DNA of 13,748 bases. Source: Gymnopus androsaceus JB14 (taxonomy: Eukaryota > Basidiomycota > Agaricomycetes > Agaricales > Omphalotaceae). Positions 1-7,178 of this stretch are shown in pieces. The notes under the pieces were generated by a model. The model saw only the letters and a program-made list of their open reading frames with translations. It searched no databases and had not been told where the DNA came from. Where the stretch lies: assembly GCA_009733575.1 (NCBI GenBank), contig ML770229.1:1-13748 (forward strand), read 5' to 3'. A program made the translations under genes and the position numbers. Positions within the stretch are counted from its first letter, which is position 1. The number at the start of each line of letters is the position of its first letter.

Positions 1-1
1 A

Positions 2-167
2 GGTTAGGGTTAGCTAAAGCTAACCCTAACCCTAACTAATCCTGAAGACCACTGTGGACCAGATTAGAGTTAGCTAAAACTAACCCTAATCCTAACTCTT
101 TCTTGTCACATGATACTCCAGAGCACTGTATGGACCAGGTTAGGGTTAGCTGAAGCTAACCTTAACC
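2..167. repeat. Three tandem telomere-like palindromes
   Basis: A unit with a TTAGGG-type inverted repeat occurs three times. Copy 1 has perfect 14-base arms at 2-15 and 18-31 (GGTTAGGGTTAGCT and its complement) around a 2-base spacer. Copy 2 (62-91) has two arm mismatches and copy 3 (138-167) has one. The linkers are also related: each carries an ACTGT..GGACCAG block (about 48-60 and 124-137). The units therefore spread as a repeat of about 60-76 bases rather than as plain telomere tract. Each could fold as a hairpin. Function unknown. Confidence 0.85.
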
Positions 168-230
168 CTAACACTTCCATTGATCACATGCTATTCACAT
201 TTTTCTGATTTGAATGTTGATATCTTATCT

Positions 231-259
231 TAACCCTAACCCTAACCCTACCCTAACCT
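231..259. repeat. Interstitial telomeric repeat run
   Basis: A short CCCTAA-type run (TTAGGG on the minus strand) with one unit losing two bases. Four C3 tracts in a row mean the minus strand could form a G-quadruplex. It is too short and degenerate to be a chromosome end. Together with the palindromes upstream it suggests subtelomeric or transposon-derived DNA. Confidence 0.75.
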
Positions 260-350
260 CGTCCTAACATACCCTATTGTACTCCTAATAGTACTATATA
301 TGTACTAGTAAAGAATTGTAGTTTAGGTATAGTTTAGATAGGCTGGATAG

Positions 351-405
351 TTGCCCTGTTACTTTGCATTAAGTACTTAGGGATGTTGCCCAGATACTTT
401 GCATT
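351..405. repeat. Short direct repeat
   Basis: Two 20-base copies starting TTGCCC and ending ACTTTGCATT lie at 351-370 and 386-405, 35 bases apart, with two mismatches. The second copy overlaps the open frame of the membrane-protein fragment. 263-350 holds nothing recognisable beyond AT-rich sequence with TACTA motifs. Confidence 0.7.
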
Positions 406-555
406 GTTACCACAACCACTGGTGCAGTAATCACCGGCGTGATACTGGGAATTCTTGGCGCAATTGGTGTTGGGCTTATTTTATGGCGGACAATGAGGAT
501 GAAACCAGAGGTGCCTTATGAGGAAGAAGCATCGGAACCCGCATCTTGTCCTTGA
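373..555 (+). pseudogene. C-terminal fragment of a single-pass membrane protein
   Basis: An open frame without a start codon runs from the stop at 370-372 to TGA at 553-555. From about 406 it reads as a Thr-rich stretch, then a Gly/Ile/Leu/Val hydrophobic helix of about 20 residues (core GVILGILGAIGVGLILW), then a basic turn (RTMRMK) and an acidic tail with EEEASEP. This order (outside Thr-rich stalk, one helix, basic stop-transfer, acidic cytoplasmic tail) is typical of fungal type I surface proteins. No extracellular domain is left, so the parent family cannot be named. The 5' part is probably lost to the repeats upstream, and a minisatellite starts at the 3' end. Translation is read directly; the topology is inferred. 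It could also be a fortuitous open frame, but the helix plus basic flank makes that less likely. Confidence 0.5.
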
Positions 556-690
556 AGCAAACGGAAATAGTGTGGGAGTGGATTGAATAGGGTGAAAGCG
601 GATGGGAATAGTGTGAGAGCGGACGGAATAGCGTGAGAGCGGATGGAAATAGCGTGGGAGCGGACAGAATTGAGCAAAAGCGGATGGTTC
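545..690. repeat. Minisatellite, unit about 20-21 bases
   Basis: About six imperfect copies of a unit resembling GCGGATGGAAATAGCGTGGGA follow one another, alternating GCGGATGG and GCGGACGG/GCGGACAG starts. It begins inside the stop region of the preceding membrane-protein fragment. No long open frame runs across it. Confidence 0.8.
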
Positions 691-1262
691 CAGAGGTTCT
701 AGAGGTAGCAAAACCCAAATAGGAAGCTCCCGAGGAGCTTTGGTTGTAAAGTTGTAAACAGAGATAGAAGACAGTGAGCTCTGGACGTAGATTTGGTATC
801 TACGGACAGAGCCTCGCAGTTGATGCAGATGACAGTGAGCCTTTGAACGGAGCTCGGAAGGCACAACTGGTTAGAACAGATAGAAATAGAGAGACAGAGA
901 CAGAGACAGAAGCAAAAAGGGATCGATTCGGTAACAATGGTAATAACAGACTAGGGTGCATGGACCCGGGGTGTCTACTTATATACTGTAGGGTGGCTGT
1001 GTAAGCCGTCGGGAGGGCCTGATGGATGGTTATCAAGTGCGGGAGGCACCTGGGAGCCAGGATAAGTGGTAATCACATGTAGAAAGTGCCCAGCAGGCAG
1101 GATAAATGGTAAATAAGCATGGAAAGCGCCCTCAATGTAGGTAATGAGTGCAGGAAGTATCCGCGGATGGTCAGGAAGCATGGGAAACATCAGCGAGTGG
1201 ATAGCGGATGAGAAATGAGCCAAGGCCTGACAGCACATCAAACATTGCTAAATGCAGTTTGA
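691..1262. other. Non-coding stretch with simple repeats
   Basis: No gene can be supported here. There is a 7-base-arm hairpin at 724-740, a GACAGA microsatellite at about 892-910 and, from about 1010 to 1230, purine-rich sequence with loosely recurring GGATGG, GGAAGC and GGATAA words that may be an old degenerate minisatellite. A 76-codon open frame at 774-1004 crosses the microsatellite and has no recognisable domain. Confidence 0.5.
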
Positions 1263-1265
1263 AGT

Positions 1266-1941
1266 CTTTTGATCTCATCAGGACTCCCAAAATGGCTTTG
1301 GGAATTCATGATGAAATATGCAGTATATGTTTGGAACACACCACAGAAAGCCATCGGAATGGCAACTCCATATGAGAAATGGTTTGGTATTAAACCAGAC
1401 ATTACTAATCTTCACATCTTTGGCACTATCATTTATGTCAAACAAGAAAAGGAACCCAGTAAATTGGAACCAATGGCCCAGGAAGGATGCTGGATAGGAT
1501 TTGGACCTGAATTAAATGGTCACTACATCTACTGGCCAACACATCACACTGTCACAATGGAGAGGAATGTAGCTTTCTCTGACAGGCAGATCCAACCAGT
1601 TGAAGGGGAGGATGGAAATTTGGGAAATTTAGAAACATTGGTCACCGAGTTGGAACAGCCTGTCATACCAGTTCCAGAGGAGATTTCCGAACCAGTATCA
1701 ACAGACAAAATAACTGGCAAACAAGTCAGATGACCCACCAAGAAGATCAGGGATGTCATTGAAGGAGTTGGAGAAGAAAGTGATGAGTTGCAACATTTGA
1801 CCGCAACTCTAGGTCAGGTAACATCAGAAATCGAATCTGATCCTTTATCTGTTGCAGAAGCTATGTGACAACCTGACAGCTCTAAATGGTACAATGCCAT
1901 GAAGGATGAAATCTCCAGACTCCAGGAGTGTGGAACCTATA
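1266..1941 (+). pseudogene. Ty1/copia pol fragment: integrase end to RT start
   Basis: This is the middle of a copia-type polyprotein. Residues near the start (SSGLPKWLWEFMMKYAVYVWN) match the end of the integrase core. They are followed by the copia hallmark TPYEKWFGIKPDITNLHIFG and by a YIYWP..TVTMERNVAF-type segment that links integrase to reverse transcriptase. The same frame runs on past TGA stops at 1731-1733 and 1866-1868 to W-YNAMKDEISRLQECGTY, the first conserved residues of copia reverse transcriptase, and stops dead at 1941 where the hAT end begins. Gag, protease, the integrase catalytic triad and the RT catalytic core are absent, as are LTRs. The first stop stands where Arg is usual in this linker. 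This is a dead relic used here as an insertion landmark. Confidence 0.9.
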
Positions 1942-2130
1942 TAGGGTTTGAAAGTGCGGTGCGGTTTGGTTTTTATACCCATTTTGGGAAAGCCAAGAAC
2001 TGCACTGGTGCTATAATTTTTATATTTAACCCAACCTTGCACAGGACTGCAGTTAAGCAGTTTGAACCGGTTCTGCAACCAATCGGTGCTGACTGGTGCA
2101 GAACCAGTTCAAACCAGGTTCATTATATAA
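1942..2130. repeat. Left hAT terminal region
   Basis: The terminal inverted repeat 1942-1962 is followed by subterminal motifs. GCGGTTTGGT lies just inside the end, and its exact complement lies just inside the right end. TGCACAGGACTGCA is near 2039 and a near-palindrome around GAACCGGTTC near 2063. The same words recur in the right terminal region. The break in copia coding homology coincides with the first base of the repeat, which fixes the boundary. Confidence 0.8.
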
Positions 2131-2340
2131 TAAAATATAATTTACTACTACAGAAAGGTATTATACAGCAGGTATAGGTCATAAAAAGTAGTCTCCAAAG
2201 GTATAACATAGGTAAAGCAGAGGAAAGAAAAATAACGCAGCCCAAGGGAAGCTCAATAACCAAGTGCACCAGTCAATGGTAAAACTAGTGACAGTTACTG
2301 AACACAATAGCAAAGACACATACTAAATGTAGCAATGTAT
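2131..2340. other. AT-rich spacer downstream of GATA pseudogene
   Basis: No coding signal was found on either strand. It lies between the left hAT terminus and the 3' end of the minus-strand GATA-factor remnant, so it probably contains old 3' untranslated sequence. Confidence 0.4.
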
Positions 2341-3879
2341 TCAAATGTATCGTACGGAAACTCGGATGCTAGCCCCGAAATAGGTTGTCAAGTATCCACT
2401 GTCTGCTAATGAGCTGAGCAAAACCACGGATGGAGGTTCAGATGCCCAATCGCTGGATGCTTATTCATCCAAGGACTGATTGTAGACCTGTTGCAGAGCT
2501 GAATCAGGAGCCAAAGTAGGAGAGAATTTGTGGCTGGGAGACAGTGGGAAACACCTGGACCAGCAAAAGGAGTCTCAACAACACCGCCATTGGTAGCAAG
2601 ATGGGAATCGTGGCGAGAACGTTTATGAATCACATCTGATTTCATAGAAATTGGACAGGCAGGACCATGCAGTTTGTAGTATAATCCACACCTGATACAA
2701 CGATCAGTAAAAAAAACCAAGAAGTGAGAAGAAGAATAGACATACACATTGCAAACAATCTTTCCCTTGTTGTCCTCTCACCATAAGGGAGTAGCGGTCG
2801 TGTGATCTGTTTCACGATCGAATGAGAGTGCACCTATAATTTCCACTGATCCGTTCCTCGGAGTAGACAACTGAGCTCCACCCTCACCATGCGCATTCCG
2901 CATTGTCGTGGGTCAAGGGCATTTGTGCTACAAAATAAAAGGACCAGTGAATAATAGAACCACAAAGAATGCAGAAATTAAACATACCAGTTTGCGATAC
3001 ATCCTGCATTGCAGTTCAACTCGTCGTTCAACCCTCTTCTCCACAGCGTGGTATGTGTCGCAACGCAACTGGAGCATTCCACCTTCTGTCCACCAGGAAC
3101 ATTATTAGTGTTCAGTGCCGCTCCTTCCTACCACTTGCCTTGACCAAAGGTGTGTCAATAGAGGTGACAGTAGCGCTGGGAATGCAAGTGGACATGGAGT
3201 TATTGGTCAGATGCACGGTCAAGCTAGGACACGGAGTCGTGGACCTTGCAAAAGAAGAGGCTCATATGAGCTTGTGTGAGTTGTAACTGTAGGAGCTGGG
3301 TAGAGCAATACAGCCAGGCCCAAAGTCACTGGAGAAGAGAGGTTAAAAATGGAGACAAAAGTTTTCCCTAGGGTGCTCTGCGACACAGGGCTCCTTGTAA
3401 TTGTTGTCCAAGATGGACATATGCTCTTCAGACTTGACAGCAGTGCCTTGAGCATGTTTGTTAAGCTTAGGGGAGGATTAAGATCAGGTTTCTTGACAAG
3501 CTCGGCACTGACTGGAGTTGATTAGATGTAAACTGCATACACTTGATGATTCCGGACCTTGTGTTCTGACACGCCTCTTGACTGCGCTCTTTATTGACCT
3601 GCTGACAAATAATATTCATCAAGTGGTTACATTTAAAGTCAGGTACTTTGAGCTCTTCAATGGTTCTACTCAAAACGCATGAATAACAGATGAGTCCAAA
3701 GGTGCAAAGCTGACTCACTGTCCTTTCTCCTTATCCAACTTGCCGCTCATGTTTTAAGAGAGTTTTTTGAATTCTCTCTTGGACTTGGCATTGTCAGTGT
3801 TGACCATGAGGTTTTGGAGATGCCATAGCCTCCAACTCAGGTTCTTGAGCCTTTGACCCTGCCTGAGGTCAGCATTGTC
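2341..3879 (-). pseudogene. AreA-like GATA transcription factor, decayed
   Basis: Read on the minus strand, an exon after an acceptor at about 3880 (3879-3719) gives RLKNLSWRLWHLQNLMV then DNAKSKREFKKLS, the conserved segment found near the N-terminus of fungal AreA/NIR2-type GATA regulators. A 53-base GT..AG intron (3718-3666) joins it in phase to an exon with IEELKVPDFKCNH. A long Ser/Pro-rich, broken middle follows. The GATA finger is at about 2810-2640, split by a 54-base intron (2745-2692). It reads TTATPLW, then CNVCGLYYKLHG, PISMKSDVI and KRSRHD. The spacing C-x2-C-x17-C-x2-C is kept, but the first two Cys are Arg and Asp. A TGA (2778-2780) follows TPLW. Further stops and a 2-base CT duplication near 2523 break the C-terminal part (LAPDSALQQVYNQ). 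The family controls nitrogen catabolite genes in the nucleus. This copy cannot encode a working factor. The start codon and first exon were not found. Confidence 0.85.
2692..2810 (-). other. GATA zinc-finger remnant with lost ligands
   Basis: This is the finger core of the GATA pseudogene, up to its intron. Two of the four zinc ligands remain (the Cys pair of CNVC, completed across the intron 2745-2692). The first pair is replaced by Arg (CGT) and Asp (GAT) at the exactly expected positions, with 17 residues between the pairs. The TGA right after TPLW stands where Arg is near-invariant in the family. Confidence 0.8.
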
Positions 3880-4049
3880 CTGGCCAGAGGAAACGAGAAA
3901 CAGAGATAAAAAATAGAGCTTGTGTCTGCAATTTGGTGGTGAAAGCAAAAGAAAAACCAGTTAGCGCTCAATGACATTCGGGCATTATTACCGACTTAGG
4001 CTGTAAGTGTCCGTCTCGCAAATCTGGATACTTTTTCACATAAATACTT
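3880..4049. other. Spacer between small gene and GATA pseudogene
   Basis: It contains the pyrimidine-rich 3' end of an intron on the minus strand (acceptor near 3881) and the 3' flank of the 195-residue gene. A short minus-strand ATG lies near 3974, but no exon leading in frame into the GATA gene could be supported, so the 5' part of that gene is probably lost or in an unrecognised short exon. Confidence 0.35.
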
Positions 4050-4821
4050 TTACACAGTAATCTCTTGACCTTCAGCAAGCTCATAATGATGTACAAGCTC
4101 GAGGAATTGATCTTCTTCAAGGGCCACCCATGCAAGTTCCATTTTTCTCTGCACTATATCTTCTGCTTTCTTGGCCTGCACTTCTTTCTTCTCAAGTTTC
4201 CAAATCTCAACCTTCCTCTCATAAGCACGCTCACTCTGTGGTGTGCCTGTATCACGTACTCCCAAGAGGTAACATGGCCATACATTGCGTGCAGGATAAC
4301 CTTCTTTACTAACATGGTCAGTAACATACTTCCTGCGAAACCATTAGAAATAATGACAAGATTTAACAGTAGCACTTACGCATGGCAAACTTCCTGTGCC
4401 CGATCCAGGATGTCTTCACAATTGCTGGGAATAATTAAAACACTGGTTCATCGAAAGACTTTTGAAAAAGTCAACTAATATGAATGCACTGTATATAGCC
4501 AGTCCATGAATGTTTTTGTTGAATATTCTTAGACACTCTTTTTGTGGGGTCTGATTGTGCAGCCTGTCGACTATAAATTGAGAGGGTAGGCTGTCTGTCT
4601 GAACTAAAATGACCAAGGAGCACTTGCCTTACCATCCTTTCACGAGCCTTGCAATTATATTTTTCCTTATTTCTAGTGGAAGAATGAGCAAAGGAATAGA
4701 CTGTAAGTAGATACCCATGAAAAATATAATGAGCCCAGACATACTTGTGGCAGTATTTCTTTGAAGCCTTAGCACTCTTCTGCTGTTTTACATGTAGTTC
4801 CGTAGGATTTGGTTTGGCCAT
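4050..4821 (-). CDS. 195-residue basic/coiled-coil protein, four exons
   Basis: Exons on the minus strand are 4821-4745, 4672-4490, 4424-4380 and 4332-4050, with GT..AG introns of 72, 65 and 47 bases. The exon sum is 588 bases, exactly 196 codons with the stop and no internal stop. The start is the first ATG (MAKPNPTEL). The N-terminus is Lys-rich (SAKASKKYCHKNKEKYN) and leads into KARERM. This resembles a large group of uncharacterised mushroom proteins with repeated K/R-rich KARERM-like segments. Around residues 102-125 lies YPARNVWPCYLLG then TGTPQSERAYERKV, and the last 60 residues are a Glu/Lys-rich predicted coiled coil (EIWKLEKKEVQAKKAEDIV). No enzyme motif, signal peptide or membrane helix is seen. 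It lies between the transposase and GATA pseudogenes on the same strand. Unlike them it has no stop or frameshift. Nucleic-acid or protein binding is only a guess from its charge. Splice sites are predicted by eye. Confidence 0.7.
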
Positions 4822-5284
4822 AGGCTACAATGTGACAGTAATTAGTATAAACAGAAAGTAAAAGATATTGAAGCACATACTTTGTGCTCAGTGGAGGGAG
4901 CAGAAAAGTAATGGTGGTTGTGGTTCAAGTCTGTGTGTCAAACTGATTGGTGTTATACCCGTTAGATGCCTTAATTTTGAGTTTGTCATTCCATGGATAT
5001 TCTGCCTTCATGGTCAGTATGTCAATTTCAAGAGAGAATAATTGGCGTATAAAACATTCATCTGTATATTACCTTTTCATATGGCTCCAAATTACACACT
5101 GAAATGCATTCAAAACCTGAGTTTTGATTGATACTTTGCTTCATGTCAAAAAATATGAAGCGTGAGTTTGTAACACATATCCATTCCATACCTTTTACTA
5201 CGATTTAAACACAGGTATGTAGACTACTTGGTCATTGAGGCACTATTAGGACCGAGTCAGTAGGTTATTGTAGTAGTATGTATC
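4822..5284. other. Spacer, possible promoter of the small gene
   Basis: About 460 AT-rich bases lie between the transposase stop (5285-5287) and the minus-strand ATG at 4821. No coding signal or clear repeat was seen. It must hold any promoter of the 195-residue gene and the 3' flank of the transposase. A definite TATA box could not be assigned. Confidence 0.4.
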
Positions 5285-6165
5285 CTAACTATAGACATTG
5301 GATGGAAACCCATTTGAAGAACAGCACAAGTTATCTAATGCTGCCTCCAACTCGTCCACTGCAAGTAGGCCCTCAAATTCAGAGAGGTTGATGTCCTTGA
5401 CAGCCTCTTGATTTGTCTTGGAAAAGTCAACCGCATCCTGCCTCCAATGCCATTTCATGAACTGCGCTTCTTCAAATTGTACAGGACCCAAGCACGCACA
5501 TTGATCATCTGCTGTTTCACCACTGGACGAAAAGAGTCATTCAGATGGTACGGAGGATGCCATTACGGGAAGGATGTCGAGTGCAATACATGCAATTGTG
5601 GGGTATCGATATGCATGTTCCTACATGTACATGAGTTTCCAAGAAAAGAAATCAAAAAGAAGACGCAATGCCCAGTACTTGCACAGGTCCATATCGGGTG
5701 TGTGCTTTGATGAGAAACTCTTATTCCATGAATGTAGCTCTGCCTCCCAACCAGAGAAACTTGACTTTTGCTGAGATGCCATTTGAGCATGGAGACAAGC
5801 AAATGCCATGCCTGGCAGCTTGTTATCATCTGGTGCTGGTGAAGAACCCATTGATGATGAGGCAGCACCAAAGCCAGTTGCTGCATTTTCATCCTCACTT
5901 CCTTTGTACGATTCATTGTTGGAGTTGGCCGCATCAGTGGATATGACCTCCTTCGGAAATTCGTGACGTTTCGGCCAGTATTGCTCCATCTGTTGCAGGT
6001 GTTGGTAAAGGAACAAGAGAGAGAAAGAATACTCACTGTGGATTCCACCAATTTCTCTGCCTCATCAGTCAAATTCTTTGCCTTGTGATTCCCTGCTGCA
6101 ATCTCTGCTGCTTGTTCCGCAGCACCCCCCCAATCCACATTAACTTGAAGTATGGATGCATCAGT
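5285..6165 (-). pseudogene. hAT transposase, C-terminal part
   Basis: This is the downstream part of the broken transposase gene. It starts at MHPYFKL (about 6160), then shifts frame to WGGAAEQAAEIAAGN and LTDEAEKLVES (to about 6040). An intron follows, then a variable Ser/Asp-rich region (about 5990-5680) ending in a Trp-containing stretch. The hAT C-terminal dimerisation signature is clear: LDILPVMASSVPSE, a TGA at 5537-5539, then LFSSSGETADD and LGPVQFEEAQFMKWHW. The family has Arg at the stop position (SER-LF). The tail SEFEGLLAVDELEAALDNL ends at a normal TAG. The dimerisation domain is essential for hAT transposition, so this stop alone would inactivate it. Reading runs across at least two frames. 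Confidence 0.88.
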
Positions 6166-6184
6166 AAAAAGGGGTTAAACCTAT

Positions 6185-6480
6185 GATGACCTAGGGAGCC
6201 TAGGCTACCCTGGTCACCCTGGTCACCTTGGGTCTTCCAGGCTACCCCAGGCTACCTGAGGCTACCCCAGGCTACCTGAGGCTACCTCAGGTTTCCTCAG
6301 GTTCCTCAGGGTAGCTCAGGCTTACTCAGGTTTACTCAGGTTGCCTCAAATTCCCAAGGTTTATCCCTAAATCCTAGGCAACCTAGGTGACCTCAAAGAA
6401 ATTGAGGCAGTCTAGGCGACCTAGGTATCCTTAGGTTCCCTTAAGTCTCTTTAAGTCATTGTGGGTCAACCTAAAGTCAG
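6185..6480. repeat. Degenerate CAGGCTACC/CTCAGGTT minisatellite
   Basis: About 300 bases are built from short related units of 10-11 bases, such as CAGGCTACCC, CTGAGGCTAC and CTCAGGTTTCCT. They drift into CCTAGGCAACCTAGGTGACC-like words at the right. Many units overlap short palindromes (CCTAGG, CCTGAGG-type), so the tract can pair with itself. No open frame is present. Confidence 0.75.
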
Positions 6481-6552
6481 CCCTGGGCCCAGACCATTTT
6501 TCCTGATGTGAATGACTGTTGGAGGTAATGAGTACACCTGAGGCTCTAGCCT

Positions 6553-7120
6553 TACTAAAATAAAGCCTGACAACTTGTCGTAGGTGCATTTTAATATTTG
6601 CGACAGCTATATAGAGCCTACAGTACTGACAGGGGAACTCTAACTATAGTATGATAAGATGGGGCCCTATCTTGGGAATGAAGGACCGTGAGAAAAAATG
6701 GAAAAGCCTACACCCTGTTATTTTCGGCACTCTTTCTGATGGTGGTATCTATTTAACCCTAACCCTAAAAGTGAATTATGCCAAAAAAGGAAATTTTTGC
6801 ACTGTTTTGGTCAGGTCTCGTTAGGGTAAGCCAAACAGTGCACATAGGTTAGGGTTAGGGTGGTTAGGGTTTAGGGGTTGAGGATAAAAATGGGGGTGTG
6901 GGGGGCTTGCCCCCACTGTTATAATATTAGTCATCATTAGGGTTAGGATACAAGGTAGGGTTAGGGCTGGGTGCAGGTGACCTGTATGAACATGAGAAAA
7001 GTGTCCTTTTTTTCCCACAGGCTCTCATTCTCTCTGTATAGATATTACAACTTTGGTGCTGACAAGTTGTCCCAAATATTAAAATGCACCTCCGAGAACT
7101 TGTCAGGGTTTATTTTAATA
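6553..7120. mobile_element. Inverted-repeat (MITE-like) element, about 568 bases
   Basis: The bases at 6553-6606 are repeated in inverse orientation at about 7066-7120, with roughly 45 of 54 positions identical. The shared core is GGTGCATTTTAATATTTG, and CCTGACAA and a TGACAA(G/C)TT palindrome-like word lie nearby. There is no transposase frame between them. The interior carries telomeric repeats and a GC-rich hairpin. The superfamily is not recognised, and a target duplication could not be fixed. Confidence 0.65.
6752..6967. repeat. Telomeric motifs, G-quadruplex motif and hairpin
   Basis: TTAGGG-type words occur on both strands: TTAACCCTAACCCTAAA near 6755, and GGGTTAGGG-type runs at 6847-6877 and 6937-6967. 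6852-6877 has four G3+ tracts with loops of 3, 6 and 4 bases, a G-quadruplex motif on the plus strand. Just after it a perfect 7-base-arm hairpin (GTGGGGG / CCCCCAC, 6898-6904 and 6910-6916) encloses a 5-base loop. Confidence 0.75.
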
Positions 7121-7178
7121 CTGCTAAAGAACCAGCTGATGAGTAATGCGGTGAGTATTGATCAACGGAATACGCACA

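Larger units (their letters stand above)
6166..7178. mobile_element. Foreign insert inside the transposase gene
   Basis: The transposase homology breaks after KLAYILSL (about 7179) and resumes at MHPYFKL (about 6160), two blocks that are adjacent in this transposase family. The roughly 1 kb between them is non-coding. It consists of a degenerate repeat tract and an inverted-repeat element with telomeric motifs. The outermost boundaries are approximate because an intron may have existed here. No target duplication was recognised. Confidence 0.7.

Noticed and set aside
1..260. A true chromosome end (telomere)
   Set aside because: The TTAGGG units are few, interrupted, present in both orientations and embedded in unrelated sequence. 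A telomere would be a long uniform run in one orientation.
545..690. CRISPR array
   Set aside because: Units are contiguous and imperfect with no unique spacers, and the window is eukaryotic. It is a minisatellite.
2070..2130. A second inner hAT end near 2110 that would make 1942-2120 a tiny non-autonomous element
   Set aside because: The sequence ..TTCAAACC resembles the end but lacks the CCGCACTT part of the repeat and has no matching 8-base duplication with 1934-1941.
1899..2177. A 92-codon plus-strand open frame as a gene
   Set aside because: It begins in copia reverse transcriptase and reads through the hAT end into its subterminal repeats. It is a chance fusion.
2969..3286. Plus-strand open frame of 105 codons as a gene
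   Set aside because: No family resemblance, and it lies opposite the low-complexity middle of the GATA pseudogene, where minus-strand remnants with introns fit better.
6821..7018. A minus-strand Pro/His-rich open frame
   Set aside because: It is simply the translation of telomeric repeats and the hairpin region, with no domain.
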